Notes: generated from the sequence alone by a model not told the origin. A stretch of 64,000 nt of DNA from Zoroaster sp. YZ-2022 (GCA_029582265.1 CM055828.1:12869777-12933776); one strand, 5' to 3'; shown: positions 34,084 to 45,966, numbered from the stretch's first letter. Translations and numbers: made by a program.

Positions 34084-34652
34084 TACCCCTCCCGAATGAT
34101 GTAGTTTGTCTTTAGTACATGGGTGGCAATTCTCTCCATATCCTTTGTGATGGGAGCTGTCAGGGGCCTTTGTAAGATTTGTTCAATCTCTGTTGGTTGA
34201 TCCAAATGTCTCGTAGGGTCAGTTGCTGCTGGCCTTCCTCGCATTCTCTTGCATGACCTACCACCTATGCTTTGCTGTGAAAACTCCCGGCAAATTTCAC
34301 AAGGATTTCCATGTTCAGGCCAGTGGAGACGGGATATCTCTGGGTATTTGCGGTTTTTGCTGATTTGTGACAGACAGCTTAAGCAGATATGAGAAGGGTG
34401 CTACTGGGGGTTATCACATGTCAAATCTAGTGAGAAAGTGTCCTTGATCCTTGCATACAAACGCGGCTTGAGTTTGGTGTAGAGTTCTCTCGTACAAGTG
34501 ATTGTAAATGACTTCGTGCTAAGTCCGGGGTTTATCGATTGAGCCAAAGATTGAATAAACACACAACAATGAGACAGGATTACCAGTTGACGATCACTTC
34601 TTTTATTAGTCACTGATGCAAACTCATCAGTTCCTCTCTTTATCCCAATCAA
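34084..34652 (-). pseudogene. RAG1 N-terminal-like zinc-binding exon (N-RAG type), one stop
   Basis: In one minus-strand frame with a single TAG (34403-34401) the sequence reads ELYTKLKPRLYARIKDTFSL, DLTCDNPQ, stop, HPSHICLSCLSQISKNRKYP, then LHWPEHGNPCEICREFSQQS, GGRSCKRMRGRP and PITKDMERIATHV, ending at TAA or at an adjacent GTAACA donor. The layout F-x-[IL]D-(x)n-HPxxxC-x2-C ... W-x2-H-x4-C-x2-C matches the zinc-binding region near the RAG1 N-terminus. Known background: RAG1 N-terminal-like modules occur in invertebrate transposons (N-RAG elements) without the RAG1 core. Inference: this is such a transposon exon. No RAG core, RING or transposase is visible in the window. The upstream part (34652 to about 34520) is less clearly coding. 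Confidence 0.5.
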
Positions 34653-34689
34653 TCTCTGCCTGACTTCTTATTCCATCAGCAAACATTAT

Positions 34690-35475
34690 TTAACCTCTTT
34701 ACTTATTATTTTCATTCTAGAACAAAATATTATTTTCTTAGAAAGATCAACTCACGCATGCGACGCGCGCATGCAGCAGCGTATGCATACAGCTTCAGCG
34801 TGTAAAGCAAGGGAATCATTTTAATAACAATAATTAATTTTCTGATTAATTTATGTTATATCACCATATCACTACAACTGTTTTAGATTTTAAGCTTGCT
34901 TTATAGGCAGAGCTTATTTGTCTGTTTCCACAGATTCGACAAAGTGCTTCCAGAACAGTAAGATGATGCTCCATTTTACAGTTTCTAAAATGCCCCAAAA
35001 AGGAAAAGGAAAAAATATAGTAAGAAAGTGTAAGCGTGTTGGTAAATTCAAACCATTCATCTCGTGAAAACTATTTACCAATTCTTCACAAAAACTTTTG
35101 AAACTGAGAAATTATGGATTTAAATTAAGTGTTTTTTAACCCTTACTTTAAAAAAAAATTATTACCTTAGCAACCAATTTCTGGTCCATTACACATCTTC
35201 TTGGTAGTTTTGTCACTCAATGTTCTTGTGTGTCGTTTATTCATGAGTTGGAGTGTTTGTAACGTCAATTTGAAGGAAAAGTTATTTAAACTCGGCGCAC
35301 TAGATAGTGTCAAAGTTGATTGTTTACATTTGGGCGACCTCTGTTGTCAAGGAATGTTGCAGTACCGCGGGAACTTTACTTGCCTGTGCGGGTACCAGCA
35401 CGCTGGTGCACGATTCTAAACTAAATATTGCAGGGCCAATGGGAGCAGAACGTACGTGCAGCCGGCTAGCCAGCG
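34690..35475. other. No gene seen
   Basis: AT-rich; the plus-strand frame at 35201-35419 has no recognised motif. Lies between the RAG1-like exon and the second direct repeat. Confidence 0.4.
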
Positions 35476-35556
35476 ATGCATGAGTCATCGGTCTGGGATT
35501 CATCTCACTTTTACGCGCATTAAACTGAGCCGGGATCAGACTAACCAGGCTTTTTT
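35476..35556 (+). repeat. Direct repeat near the RAG1-like exon, copy 2
   Basis: GGTCTGGGATTCA and GAGCCGGGATCAGACT repeat the 33530-33612 sequence at high local identity in the same orientation. Confidence 0.6.
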
Positions 35557-36005
35557 ACGAGCGTGGCCACGCACTTGTCACAAGCACAACAAGTTTGTTC
35601 AGTTTAAAGGCATATTTTAAAAAATCTTAATTAATTTGGCATCAATGGCAACGAGTTTTCAGATTGATTGGGTGAAAGAGTAGGCTGGTTTCTACAGATG
35701 TTCCAAAAATGAAAAAAAATTGGCCAAATACTTTTCAAGATTCACTTCCTTGAAAATGGACAGTTTTGTATAATGTTATTGAACTCCCAAAGGGACCACA
35801 GGACACCTTGGACTTGGAGGTTATGTACGTAACGGTAATACTAGCTTGGACCAAGGCCATACCCTTTCAAGGCCTAACTCTGGAATGCCTGGGCCGATTT
35901 TCTTCAAACCAAAAGCAAATGGCTTCTGGGAATAAGCTATCTGGTTTCAACACAGTCGGTGCAGGCCTGTTATTGTTAAGTTGTGGTTGATTTTTGGGAT
36001 TGTCA

Positions 36006-37188
36006 TCCCTATAAAATAATAATAATAATAATAATAAAGATTTTTAGCGCGCACATATCCACCCTGCTGGGCGCTCAAGGCGCGGAAACAAAGAAAAAAC
36101 ATTAATACAAACAATATACAATGATAGCATAGGGAAAACAAATTACCGAGATACATGTACCTACAATGCAATTACAAATATACATCATCTTTGAAGAGTT
36201 GTGACATAAGATGAGTTTTAAGCATCGACTTGAATCTGGTTATACTATGACAAGATTTGAGTTTAGTTGGAAGATGATTCCAGAGTCTCGGAGCTGCGAC
36301 AGAAAACGACCTATCACCCCAATTCCGTTTTGAAGTTGGTTCCTTGAGGAGTGACATGTTGCTGGAGCGCAAATTGCGTGATGGAGTGTAGACTTTAAGT
36401 AGTTCAGAAATATAAATTGGAGCAATGTTATTAAAAGATTTGTGAACAATTAGCATAAGTTTAAAAACAATTCTCTGTGAAACAGGAAGCCAGTGCAGTT
36501 CTTTCAAGATTGCCGTGATATGGCATGACTTTCTGGACAAAGTCACAACACGAGCTGCTGTGTTTTGTATGTGCTGAAGACGAGATATTTGATTCTGCGG
36601 AAGACCGTAAAGGAGAGCATTCCGTTATCGAGCCGTGATGTGACAAATGCATGTATAATTTGTTCAGCAGCACTTTTATTCAAGTATTTCCTAATTCGCT
36701 TATATTTCTGATATGAAATGATGATATGCGAACAATGTTGGAGATATGTGGTTTTAAAGTCATTGTCGAGTCAAATATAACACCCAAATTACGTGCATGT
36801 AATGAGGGGTTATCTGAGTCACCAATTGTAATAAATGGAAGAGTAACTTTAGACAATTGCTGGCGTGATCCAAATAGAACAAATTCTGTTTTTCATCGTT
36901 CAATTTCAGGAAGTTTTGTCTCATCCAACTTCGAATCTCTTGAATACATTTCTCCAGTGTTGTAATGCAGGAATCGGCAGGTTCTTGAGAGGATTTAAAA
37001 GTAATGTAAAGCTGCGTGTCATCAGCGTAAACATGGTAATTTAAATTATACTTCAAAATGATATCACGAACTGGAAAGGTATAAACAGTAAACCACTGTG
37101 GGCCGAGCACAGAGCCTTGGGGTACAGAATAGTCAAAAGTAACAGGCTCGGAGATAGCGTTACCAATACAATTACAAGTACATGCCAT
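36006..37188 (-). mobile_element. CR1/L2-type LINE, 5'-truncated, reverse transcriptase and 3' end
   Basis: From 37188 downward: SVPQGSVLGP, the fingers/palm motif of CR1/L2 reverse transcriptases, then the catalytic YADD (residues 54-57 of the 37188-36760 frame) in YHVYADDTQLYITF. After frameshifts around 36460-36760 the thumb/C-terminal part reads LKELHWLPVSQRIVFKLMLI, RNLRSS, WGDRSFSVAAPRLWNHLP and FKSMLKTHLMSQL, ending at 36172. The 3' UTR ends in an (AAT)n-type tail at 36006-36034. The endonuclease domain is missing, so this is a typical truncated, dead insertion. A related 3' end lies at 38545-38760. Confidence 0.85.
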
Positions 37189-37189
37189 A

Positions 37190-38544
37190 GCATGGGCATA
37201 GTTCTATTGTACACAAATACTAGTCTCATAAAATGTCCATGCTTGGCTCAAATTTATGTATTTGGTAGGTTGTAGCCTACTTGTAGTTTACATGTGTTTG
37301 TAACAGTAGGCCTAATTATAATACAAACTGTACATAGTAATAGTACATACATGTACGACGGTCACACGTGTTTTTGTGTCAGACATGTCAGATGTCTTGC
37401 ATGAAAACACGATGAAAACCAGCCAAAAATATACAATCGAAATCCTTCAACTGACCTTATAATTCCCTCTTATACAGGTGACACTCGTGAAACTATACAT
37501 ATAAGAAACACTGACTAAAATTCTTGGAAAAACCGTACGATTTCCAGACACATCACACTGCCGATCGTTGCAGTCACACCACACACTTTATATTGACTCG
37601 ACTCAGAAGAACAGTTCAGTGTGTTAGATACAACGACTGTTCATTGTTAAACGGACTAATTTTATCACTCCATGTTATAACAAGGAAACTTTCAATGGTA
37701 CTTTTCACCTGCGCAGTTTGACCTAGGTAAGATGCTGACTTCCACATTTTACGATAAAATTCGTCATAATTAGAAGGGATGTCATATTGTTTGGTGATTT
37801 ATAAATTATTTGTGACCATAAAAGGCATATTAGAATTACTCCCACCGCCTTTATCCAAAGGCGCTGGTATTCAGGTGGGCCACAGGTACGTGGGCATTGC
37901 TTTTCAGTGGGGGGGCCCAGGGGTATGGTTTTTTTCCGTTTTCTTTTTCTTTTCTGTTTTTTTTTTGGGGGGGGCACTGGAAATTTGTGGGGAGGAGCAC
38001 GTTCCCCCCCTGCCCCAGGCCCCAGTGGCTACGCCGCTGCGCTTAGTATACCATAATGTGTACTGAAATAAAATATCGGGAATACAGAGAGTCGTTCTGA
38101 CTAGCGGTGATGTGCCACACGCAAAACAGATGTTATCGTCGGCATTTTTAAGACGGCACTCAGACATTTTTTCAGGGAAAACGTCACTGACTTTTGTGGT
38201 CAAAATGTCAGGTATGAAATGCTAATATTTTAAACAAAATTTGGTTTGGATAAATGTCAGTTTTTTTTTATATATTCTGATGAAATTTGTAGGGACCCAA
38301 AAATCATCAGTATCGCGATACACGGTTTTTGCATTGTGACATAGCTGCCAACATTTCAAAATTCCAATTTGTAATGAAACCGACCAAGACATAACAATTT
38401 GTATTAAAACTAAAATGATGGTCAAGATGACCAAATGCAAATAAATCAAACAAAAACCTACTATATATATGTATGTATATCAATTTGTACTTTCGTAATT
38501 CCTGAAAAAAATCGTAATAGTTACGAAAAGTTTGTAATAGTTGG
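37190..38544. other. No gene supported; a partial MITE-like end near 37950-38045
   Basis: 37915-38045 is very G-rich, then reads CCCCAGTGGCTACGCCGCTGCGC, which resembles ends of hAT-type MITEs (GCAGCGGCGTAGCCA on minus). The long open frames here are low-complexity. The rest is AT-rich. Confidence 0.4.
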
Positions 38545-38760
38545 CAGCTATGCGTCTTGTCATCGTATAACTAGATTTAAGTCGCTGTTTAAAACTCATC
38601 TTATGTCACAATTCTTCAAAGACGGTATATTTGTAATTGCATTGTACATGTATCTCGGTACATATTTTTTTTCTATGCTATCATTTTTATTGTGTGTATC
38701 GGCATGTTTTTTCATGACGACGACGACAATGATGATGATTATTATTATTTTTTTTTTTTA
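38545..38760 (+). mobile_element. CR1/L2-type LINE 3' fragment, same family as 36006-37188
   Basis: The plus strand encodes SCHRITRFKSLFKTHLMSQF(FKDG), nearly the same as the C-terminus of the minus-strand copy, followed by the same 3' UTR (TACATGTATCTCGGTACAT) and then trinucleotide repeats (38717-38748). Inverted relative to the other copy and 2.5 kb away. Confidence 0.75.
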
Positions 38761-39104
38761 ATGTGGAGTTGTAAAACTCCTTTTATTCATGTATTATTCA
38801 ACTATATACAATACATAAGTTGAAGGGAAATTTAGTAACATAAATAACATATATGTACATTTAAGAAATTTACATTTAAAAAGAAATACAAAAATACAAA
38901 TTATTTAATTATAATAAGTAATCAATTAATCAACTAACTCATTAACAATCTAATCAATTAATCAATCAGTCAGTCGATCAATCAATCAATCAATTATCCA
39001 TAACAAAGTAAAGGAAATAAATTACATTACATAAATGTATGTACAATTAAGTTTTACATGAGAATACAAAGGAAGATGAACATTACAATTAAAATAATTA
39101 TTTA

Positions 39105-39545
39105 CTACTGAAAATAGTCATTTTTCTTAAAAGGAAAAGGTAAGTTTATCATCAAGACAACAGAGAGGTTTGTTCTAAGTGTGTCACATCTAATACTCCA
39201 AATTGTATTTAGAAGCTTACCTATTAAACAAAGTGCTAAATCATCCATACCGTTACCCAAAATTATGTTAGTGTCTGTCATGTAATAGTGTTTGTTACCG
39301 GTGTATTTACTAAAGTGTTCAATAAAGATCCAGGTTTCAAGATGTTTTTGACAATAGATAAAAAGATGCTCCATATTTTCTGATTCAGTGTTACACAGAG
39401 GACATTTATCATCAGTTACAATGTTCATTTTGAAAAGTTTGTTTTTAGAGGGTAACATTCTGTGTTTTAATCTATACCAAAGGTCTCTGTCACTATGATC
39501 AAGAAGCTTATACAATTCATACCATTTCGCCAAATAGTGTTCCAT
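39105..39545 (-). pseudogene. Tx1 ORF2 C-terminal domain with zinc motif
   Basis: Open frame containing DRDLWYRLKHRMLPSKNKLF, then CPLCNTESENMEHLFIYCQ, a C-x2-C-xn-H-xn-C zinc-binding pattern (zf-RVT) typical of LINE ORF2 C-termini. Followed by LCLIGKLLNTIWSIRCDTL, which is repeated in the second copy (55889-55647). Contiguity with the reverse transcriptase is lost through frameshifts and an insertion between 39560 and 40240. Confidence 0.8.
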
Positions 39546-39559
39546 TCAAAGTTAGGACT

Positions 39560-40240
39560 CAGGTAAAAAATATGTTCCCACTGGGATTCAGCCGTAGGTT
39601 TAGTGCTATTTTTAATTAATTAAGTTAAAAACCCTTCGACGAGGTAGCCATCCACTCGCTACTGGCAGAAGTAATTTATTTCATTGTTTTTCCCAGGAAA
39701 AAAGTCGCAGATGCCTGGGAGTCATTGATATCCTAAAGTGGACCATTCCACATATCTTAGAAGGGGTGTCAGTTCCCAGAGCTGTGTAGTTTATTTTTTC
39801 TGGGCTGGAAAAGAAATTGCTGCCCTATATCTGTGCACAAAATCAACCATCCATTGTGTACACAAAGACCTACCCAGATCTAACCCTCTGATAAGTGGAA
39901 CCATCTGTTTGGCATCAGGCTGTGCTCTAGAGTGTCTAGGTTCTGTTACATATGCTGGAGAGATATGGCTGAGAGATATGCTGTATAAGTATATGGCTGT
40001 TTACTGTTTGCCAGGTCATACAGGAGAGAGCTACAATACACAGCCGTCGTGTGTCATCTGGGGTTGAAAATAATACTAGACCATAGCAGGGCATGTGTGG
40101 AAGTCATCTGGATGTAAAAAAAAATAATTTGGAATGCATAGATAATAATTTTAATATCATTAATAGGGGTGCCACTGAAAAGAGGAGAGGTACCACGTTC
40201 GAATAAAGTCGTGGGTACCTCCCTCGTCAGTATCTTCTTC
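39560..40240. other. Insertion-like stretch within the Tx1 LINE
   Basis: Does not continue the Tx1 reading. Holds TTAATTAATTAA near 39615 and, at 40187-40221, a hairpin GAGGTACCACG/CGTGGGTACCTC. No coding motif. Confidence 0.4.
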
Positions 40241-40263
40241 ATCTTTCGGCTGCTCCCTTGTTA

Positions 40264-40413
40264 TTAGGGGTCGCCACAGCGGATCATCTGTTTCCATCTC
40301 TTCCTGTCCTCTGCATCTTCCTCTGTTGCACCAACCACCTGCATGTCCTCCCTCACCACATCCATAAACCTCCTCTTTGGCCTTCCTCTTTTCCTCTTGC
40401 CTGGCAACTCCAT
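40264..40413 (-). pseudogene. C-terminal fragment of a different LINE (KRGRPKRRF type)
   Basis: From the ATG at 40413 the minus strand reads MELPGKRKRGRPKRRFMDVV, REDMQVVGATEEDAEDRKRW and KQMIRCGDP, then stops at 40266-40264. This tail (GKRKRGRPKRRW-like, basic, then EEDAEDRxxW) is the common C-terminus of several non-LTR retrotransposon reverse transcriptases found scattered in fish and invertebrate genomes. It sits inside the Tx1 element and is in the same orientation, as a short dead insertion. Confidence 0.7.
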
Positions 40414-40857
40414 CTTTAGAAAGGTAATTATAGAATGCTTTGGTGCTGATATTAATTAAAGGAATTAATTCGTCAAGATCTTGGTAATTTTGTATTTCAA
40501 TTGGCTAGCATGGTTAGCTGGGCCTTGTCTAGTCTCCCCCAAAAAAGCAGGATCAATAGCTTTTTCCAAACGTTTTCGTATTCTCCCAGCATTCAAATTG
40601 TTGACAAGTTTTCAGCTTAAAATTGTAAAGGACATGATGTAATCTAGTCAAACCAATGACCGGGAGAATCTTGCTGTCAGTATTTTTTTGTTTATTGTTA
40701 GTAATAATAGTATTATTCAGTATAATGGAAGGTCTTATCCTTCATTGTAACAGGTGACAAAATCATTTATTCTTCCTTCAGCTCTATGGAAAGAAAGAAG
40801 GAGATCTTTATAAAAGACAGTTGTTTGCACACCAATTAAAGGATTATTAAAAACGTA

Positions 40858-42242
40858 CTATCCAATAATGTATTTGTCACTTGCCCGATTGATCCAGTAG
40901 TTGAATAAAGAACGCCATTTACCCACACCAGTATTACATTTTGACAACCATTTTAGCCTGAGGCTGTCAAGTTTGAAATGAATGTTAATTAGTCCTGTCC
41001 CCCCACGATCAGTTTTACCTCTTATGACATCACGTTTAATTTTATCGGGTTTGCCATTCCAATAAAATCCCCAAATAATATCTTCAATTTGTTGGATCAG
41101 ATCATTCGGACAAGGTAAAATAGATCCTAAATAGGATAAACCTGCACCAATCATAGTGTTAACAATTATAGCTTTGCCTTTAAGAGTCAGATTACGTTCT
41201 TTCCATCTATTCATAGTGTGTTTCATTTTGTTTATCCTGGGATTCCAGTTATCTTCAAGGGAAACATCGTTACCAAAATACACCCCTAATATTTTTAGTT
41301 TATCCGAAACCAAGTTATAGCCACAAGGGGAATCTGTTCTGTTCTTCCATTTGCCTAACGATAAAACGGTAGTTTTATCGTGGTTGATTCTGGATCCTGA
41401 ACCTCCACAGTAAACATTAAAAATATCTTTAAGAACATCAAATTCTTGGTTATTACGAATGAAAACAGTAATGTCATCAGCATGCTGAACGACTTTAAAT
41501 ATTTCGTCCTCATCAGGAAGCTATTAATTCCTTCTATATTAGGATTATTAATAATCAATTTAGACATTCCTTTGGCACATAGGCCTATGGCATACAATAG
41601 TGGAGACAATGGACAACCTTGCCTAATTCCTCTTTTTATGGTGATAGGAAAACCTATAAAATTGTTGACAATAAATTGACTAAAAGGACCTGAATAAAGC
41701 AATTTACACCATTGAATCAAACCTGCGGGAATACCCATCTTCTCCATAACTGAGTACATATAAATCCATTCGATACGATCAAATGCTTTTTCTTGATCTA
41801 TACTCATGACGCCGCCTTCAAAATTGTTGAAGTTTATGTATAATCTATACCGTCTCAATGGTTAAATTATCATGGATATTTCTTTCAGGAACTCCACAGG
41901 TTTGATTTTCTCCAATGATATCGGGCATAATCATTTTAAGTCTATTGGTAATGACTTTCGAAATAAGTTTATAATCTACTGTTAGTAAATTGATTGGACG
42001 CCAGTTTCTTAGGTCTTCTTTACAACCTTTGTTTTTATAAATTAATCTAATTAAGGCTGTATTCATAGAATTGGGTAAGTGCATACAATTATTACATTCC
42101 TTTATAACATCAATTAAATCGTATTTCAGGGTATTCCAAAAGGTACGATAAAATTCAACAGTCTATGCCTGGGGACTTGCCAGTTTTCATTTGATACAAG
42201 GCTTATCTGAGCTCAACTTCATCAATATCTTTAAAGGCATAG
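40858..42242 (-). pseudogene. Tx1 ORF2 reverse transcriptase, frameshifted
   Basis: Reads downward: ALYQMKTGKSPGID (stop/shift), EFYRTFWNTLKYDL, then 42084-41845 SMNTALIRLIYKNKG and LRNWRPINLLTVDYKLISKV with the Tx1 hallmark QTCGVPERNIHDN. 41858-41355 holds SIDQEKAFDRIEW (first catalytic Asp) and GIRQGCPLSPLLYAI. The catalytic HADD (41484-41473) is in another frame (VVQHADDITVFIRNN), followed by 41313-40858 LKILGVYFGNDVSLED, WKERNLTLKGKAIIVNTMIG and FYWNGKPDKIKRDV. All core motifs exist but at least three frames are needed, so no enzyme can be made. Confidence 0.85.
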
Positions 42243-42269
42243 GCAAGTCGTATAGGGTCCCTTCACCGG

Positions 42270-42525
42270 CTTCCATTAGGGCCCTTCTGGTCTGGCGTTC
42301 CGGCTCATCGATATATATCCTTCCCTGCCCCGATTCCTAGCCAAGAAGGCCCTGCACCTTTAGGGGAGAAACAAGGCAGATCCCAAGCATTACCGGTGCC
42401 AGTTCCAGCGAATAGCCAAGTTCCAAATCGGGCGCAGACGGTAATCGAACCCAGACCCCGGTGGTCTGAGGGGACAGTACCAGCGCACTATCGGATCGTG
42501 CTACGAGTGCGTTGGTAGTTTTTGA
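42270..42525 (-). mobile_element. tRNA-derived SINE-like segment (minus)
   Basis: Minus strand from about 42515: A box-like TAGCACGATCCGATAGTGCG and B box GGGTTCGATTACC, then TCTGCGCCCGATTTGGAACT and a body with GGCACCGGTAATGCTTGG. It ends at the left boundary of the 2.45-kb insertion. No A tail is evident. Confidence 0.6.
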
Positions 42526-42580
42526 ATGCAATTTAAATGTGTTAAAGTATCACGGGATAAATTGGGTTAAAAAAAAAATT

Positions 42581-42652
42581 TGCCGGTGTGAATTGAACTG
42601 GTGACCCTTCGCTTCACAGTCAGTCGCTCTATCGACTGAGCTATCAGTGGCT
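42581..42652 (-). other. tRNA-like sequence, probably SINE head or tRNA pseudogene
   Basis: Minus strand has an A box TAGCTCAGTCG that fits the consensus and a B box AGTTCAATTCA. Acceptor and anticodon stems do not pair properly, so it is not called a tRNA gene. Same orientation as the next tRNA-like head, about 130 bp away. Confidence 0.55.
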
Positions 42653-44712
42653 TGAACACGTAGTGCAATACATTGAAGATGGAGATATGATTTGCCTACA
42701 TTTTCCTGTAAATTTACATGTAATTTTGACAGTGTACTTTCTCTCACAGTGATGCAACGATACTAGGGGTGGCTGCATTTCATTGGCCGTTTTGCAGGGA
42801 ACAAACAAATTCCAGTATCTGTAGCCCCTCCCCTCCCCACTTTTCGACACTGTTTTAAACCAGTGCGTCATACGCTTATATATACACAGGCTGCAATAAT
42901 AGGCCTATGTCATGCAATGCGTTTAACGGAATTCAGGTCGCCGTTAAATTCTCACAACAAACGAAGCAGCCATTTTGGAAAAAGGCCTTACGCTTGAAAT
43001 CAAATTAGGACCACTTTTTCAGGGCCTATTGTGTCCAAAATACTCAAAGTTGAAAGCCAAGGACCCCCAGGTTATGATAGTGGGCCATGTTTACACAATC
43101 CATCAAATGAATGGGCCTCAAATCTTTGTTTTTCAGAAAAAGTTGAGGGTATACACTTTATGATGAACATCTCGGCGTATGACTTTTTTTCTCACTTTAG
43201 TTGGGTGCACCCTCATGTGGAAAATCTCTTTCCTATACCTACAACGTAACCGTTAATCTTACATAGCGCCCTCAAAGGACGAAGTAAGTTAGTTTCTTTA
43301 GCCCAAATTGTACTAATAATAGCTTTTGAGGGTTTAAATGTCGGTGCGGTCAAACTTTGCATGAATTAGTATACAGAAAACTTGATGAAGATGATAACAA
43401 TTGTTGTGGTAGTTGACGGAAGGAACGCGTTTGCACCCAAACTCCAAAAAAGATTTTTAATAATCCGTCTGTATTGCATACAGCGCTGGAAAATGACGAG
43501 GGGTATCTGTGTTCGACGGCCGTTTTCGAATGAATGTCGAGGCCAAAAAGTCTTAAAATGATGATTTTCTAAGAGGAAAAACATAAGCTATCTGTTGACT
43601 CCATGCTTGTGACTGTATCTCAAAAACTGACAGACCTACCGCGCAGGCAAATGTTCATGCTATATTAAATGTTTGCTGTTCAAATCCCGCCCAGCCATGT
43701 ACAGAATGTACGGGGCTATTCAAAGCCAATATTATGAAAAAATACTTTCTCTCACAGCGCTGCAAAGGTCCACGGGCTGGGGGTGTTTCAGTGGCCATTT
43801 TGTAGAGATAACCATCCCCAACCTTGTATTTAAATACGACTCTATAGTGTACATACTTCACAAACAAATTCCAGTATGATTTAACACTTTCTCAATAAAT
43901 TTGATAATGAGTATGAGGCAAGCAAATATTCGGTGACTTTGTGGGGGTTTATGGTGTGTAGTCCCTGGGCTGTCTGTGTTTTAAGAGATTTTATGTGCAA
44001 ACATTGTTAAAACCCAGCGCGCAGCAGAGGTACTGTTTTGTACAGTCGGTTTTTTAATTAAAGGGTTTCGCTTAATTGGCTCGGCCAATTTTTTTCATTC
44101 TCCATAAGTGCTCCATCCAGACATAGCCAGAAACGATGGTAGAGTCCCTTTAGCCCCAGTTGTCAACATAGCCAAGATTTTCGACGTCAAACCCAGACAT
44201 CTGGCTATTGCCACATTGTTCCTATACAAAGGGGCTTAGCAGGCAATCACTTATCGCTTATCCTGTCACTGCTCAATGTAAACAAAAACAAACCTTCAGG
44301 GCATGTGGGCGGCACCTTTTGATCAAGTTATTGGATAGTTCTGGTTGGTGGGGGTTGTAGTGTTGGATATTGGGAGTCGCGGGATTGTAGCCGGCGGCTG
44401 TTGCATGTAATAGGAGATATAGGGGCCAGATGAAAGCCCATCTGTAATTAGTAAGATGTTGCCTCATTGTCTGTGGGAAAATAAATTAGTTTTTTTGCTA
44501 AAAACTGTTGGGTTGGGCATTTTTACCTCCATGGGTTGGGCCCAGACTATTTCTATTCTTTGCGATAAAGGATTGTGCTCACCCCACATGATTATTATGC
44601 CCAAACCCCATGTACTTTTTCAAACAGTACCTCGGTGTAACCGCGTATTTATGTTGGGTCCTATCCACGCAAGATTTTTGACTTTATTATCGTCAAAAGG
44701 AATCGTATATTA

Positions 44713-45303
44713 ATTTCATTAAGAATCGTTTGCATATGATCTTCATTTATATTATCACAGGTATATAATTCTTCATAAAAACTGTTAATGCATTGAATCA
44801 TAGGACCGGGTTGATCAATATAATTACCATGAATATCTTGTATTTTTAAAAATCTGTTATGATTTTGTTTGTTGATTTTCCAGGTTCAGGAAGAACTTAC
44901 TGTTTGTCTCACCATCATTTTTATTAATATTGCGAACACGGATTTTGGCTTTCTCCCATTCATTTATCTCAAACTGTTTAAGTTTCATTTCAATTTCTTT
45001 AAGATTATGGAGATTATTATTGGGGTTATTCATCGAATCATCGTAACATTTTTGAAGAAATTTTCTGTTATGTTTCTCAAAATGGGATATTTCTCTCCCA
45101 TAGTCTCTAATGATTTCTTTAAGTTTATGTTTTCCCATTTCCCACCAGGAAAGGAGAGAGTCGTGATCTCTTTTTTTGGTTTGCCAAAAGGTCCAAAAAA
45201 TGTCTATTCTATATGAACAATTAGTATCATCAAGAAGGCTATTGTTGCAAATCCAGCGCCCAGGTCCATGAAAATTATCAACAATTATTATAAATTTCTT
45301 CAA
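44713..45303 (-). pseudogene. Tx1 ORF2 linker between endonuclease and reverse transcriptase
   Basis: Open at 45303-44857: CSYRIDIFWTFWQTKKRDHD, SLLSWWEMGKHKLKEIIRDYG, KFFLNLENQQTKS; then shifted to FLKIQDIHGNYIDQPGPMI and NEDHMQTILNEINIR, where the 2.45-kb insertion begins. WWE-x4-K-x3 and KFFxxLE are usual in the desert region of L1/Tx1 ORF2. The frame breaks are near 45310 and 44870. Confidence 0.7.
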
Positions 45304-45356
45304 TTAGATCACACATGGTAGGTGACATAACTATGTAGTCAATTCTACTAGGTTGT

Positions 45357-45966
45357 TTAGTCCCATGATGAAAATGTGTATATCCAGGATTGTTGGGTAT
45401 AGTTTGTGCCAAATATCAGAAAGATTTGTTTTTCTTGTAGAAAGTTAGAGAAAGTAACTTTACTTGTATCCTTTGTGTGTTTGTTGTCGATGTTGTAATT
45501 GAAATCCCCTCCAATAATCCATTGATAGTTTTCATTAATACGTTTCGACATTATCATTTAAAAAATCTAACTCTAGGGTAAATCGCATTCGGGGTGTAAA
45601 CAGAAGCAAGAGAATTTTTTTTTTTTCATTCCACATAATATCCCCATGAATCCATCTACCTTCTTGGTCTTTGGTAATATTAGTCAAATTTAATCCACAT
45701 TTGTTAGAAATGAAAATAGCTACTCCTTTAGAATGGCGGGTACCATGACTAAAATGAATTTCTCCTGCCCACTGTTTACGCCACAAACATTTGTCTTCCT
45801 CCTCACTATGAGTTTCTTGGATGAGAGCAATGTTGTATTTTCTACGGTTTAAGTAATCAAAGAGGACATTTCGTTTGAAATTATCTCTCATCCCATTAGC
45901 ATTAATTGTCGCTATTGTAAGCGTGTTAAGAAAAAACATAGTGAGGATGAAATGTAAACCGTTCAT
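45357..45966 (-). pseudogene. Tx1 ORF2 apurinic-like endonuclease domain, frameshifted
   Basis: Begins at 45966: IATINANGMRDNFKRNVLFD (first Asn of the EN fold), ALIQETHSEEE (catalytic Glu in QETH), HGTRHSKGVAIFISNK and a break at about 45540; continues with WIIGGDFNYNID (GDFN motif). The C-terminal SDH motif is not in an open frame. EN nicks target DNA to start reverse transcription; here it is disabled by frameshifts. Confidence 0.8.

Larger units (their letters stand above)
42255..44702. mobile_element. 2.45-kb insertion in Tx1 with 7-bp duplication TCGTATA
   Basis: TCGTATA flanks the segment (42248-42254 and 44703-44709). Deleting the segment with one copy rejoins Tx1 in frame (NEINIRLAYAFKDIDEVEL), which confirms an insertion. 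The ends are not inverted. Contents: two tRNA-like heads on minus (42420-42525 and 42581-42652), a pair of diverged repeats containing TACTTTCTCTCACAG (42735 and 43745), and otherwise unassigned sequence. A retroposed composite with SINE-like 3' part is the simplest guess. Confidence 0.7.

Noticed and set aside
42581..42652. Possible functional tRNA gene
   Set aside because: A and B boxes are present but acceptor and anticodon stems do not pair, and it lies in a SINE-like context.
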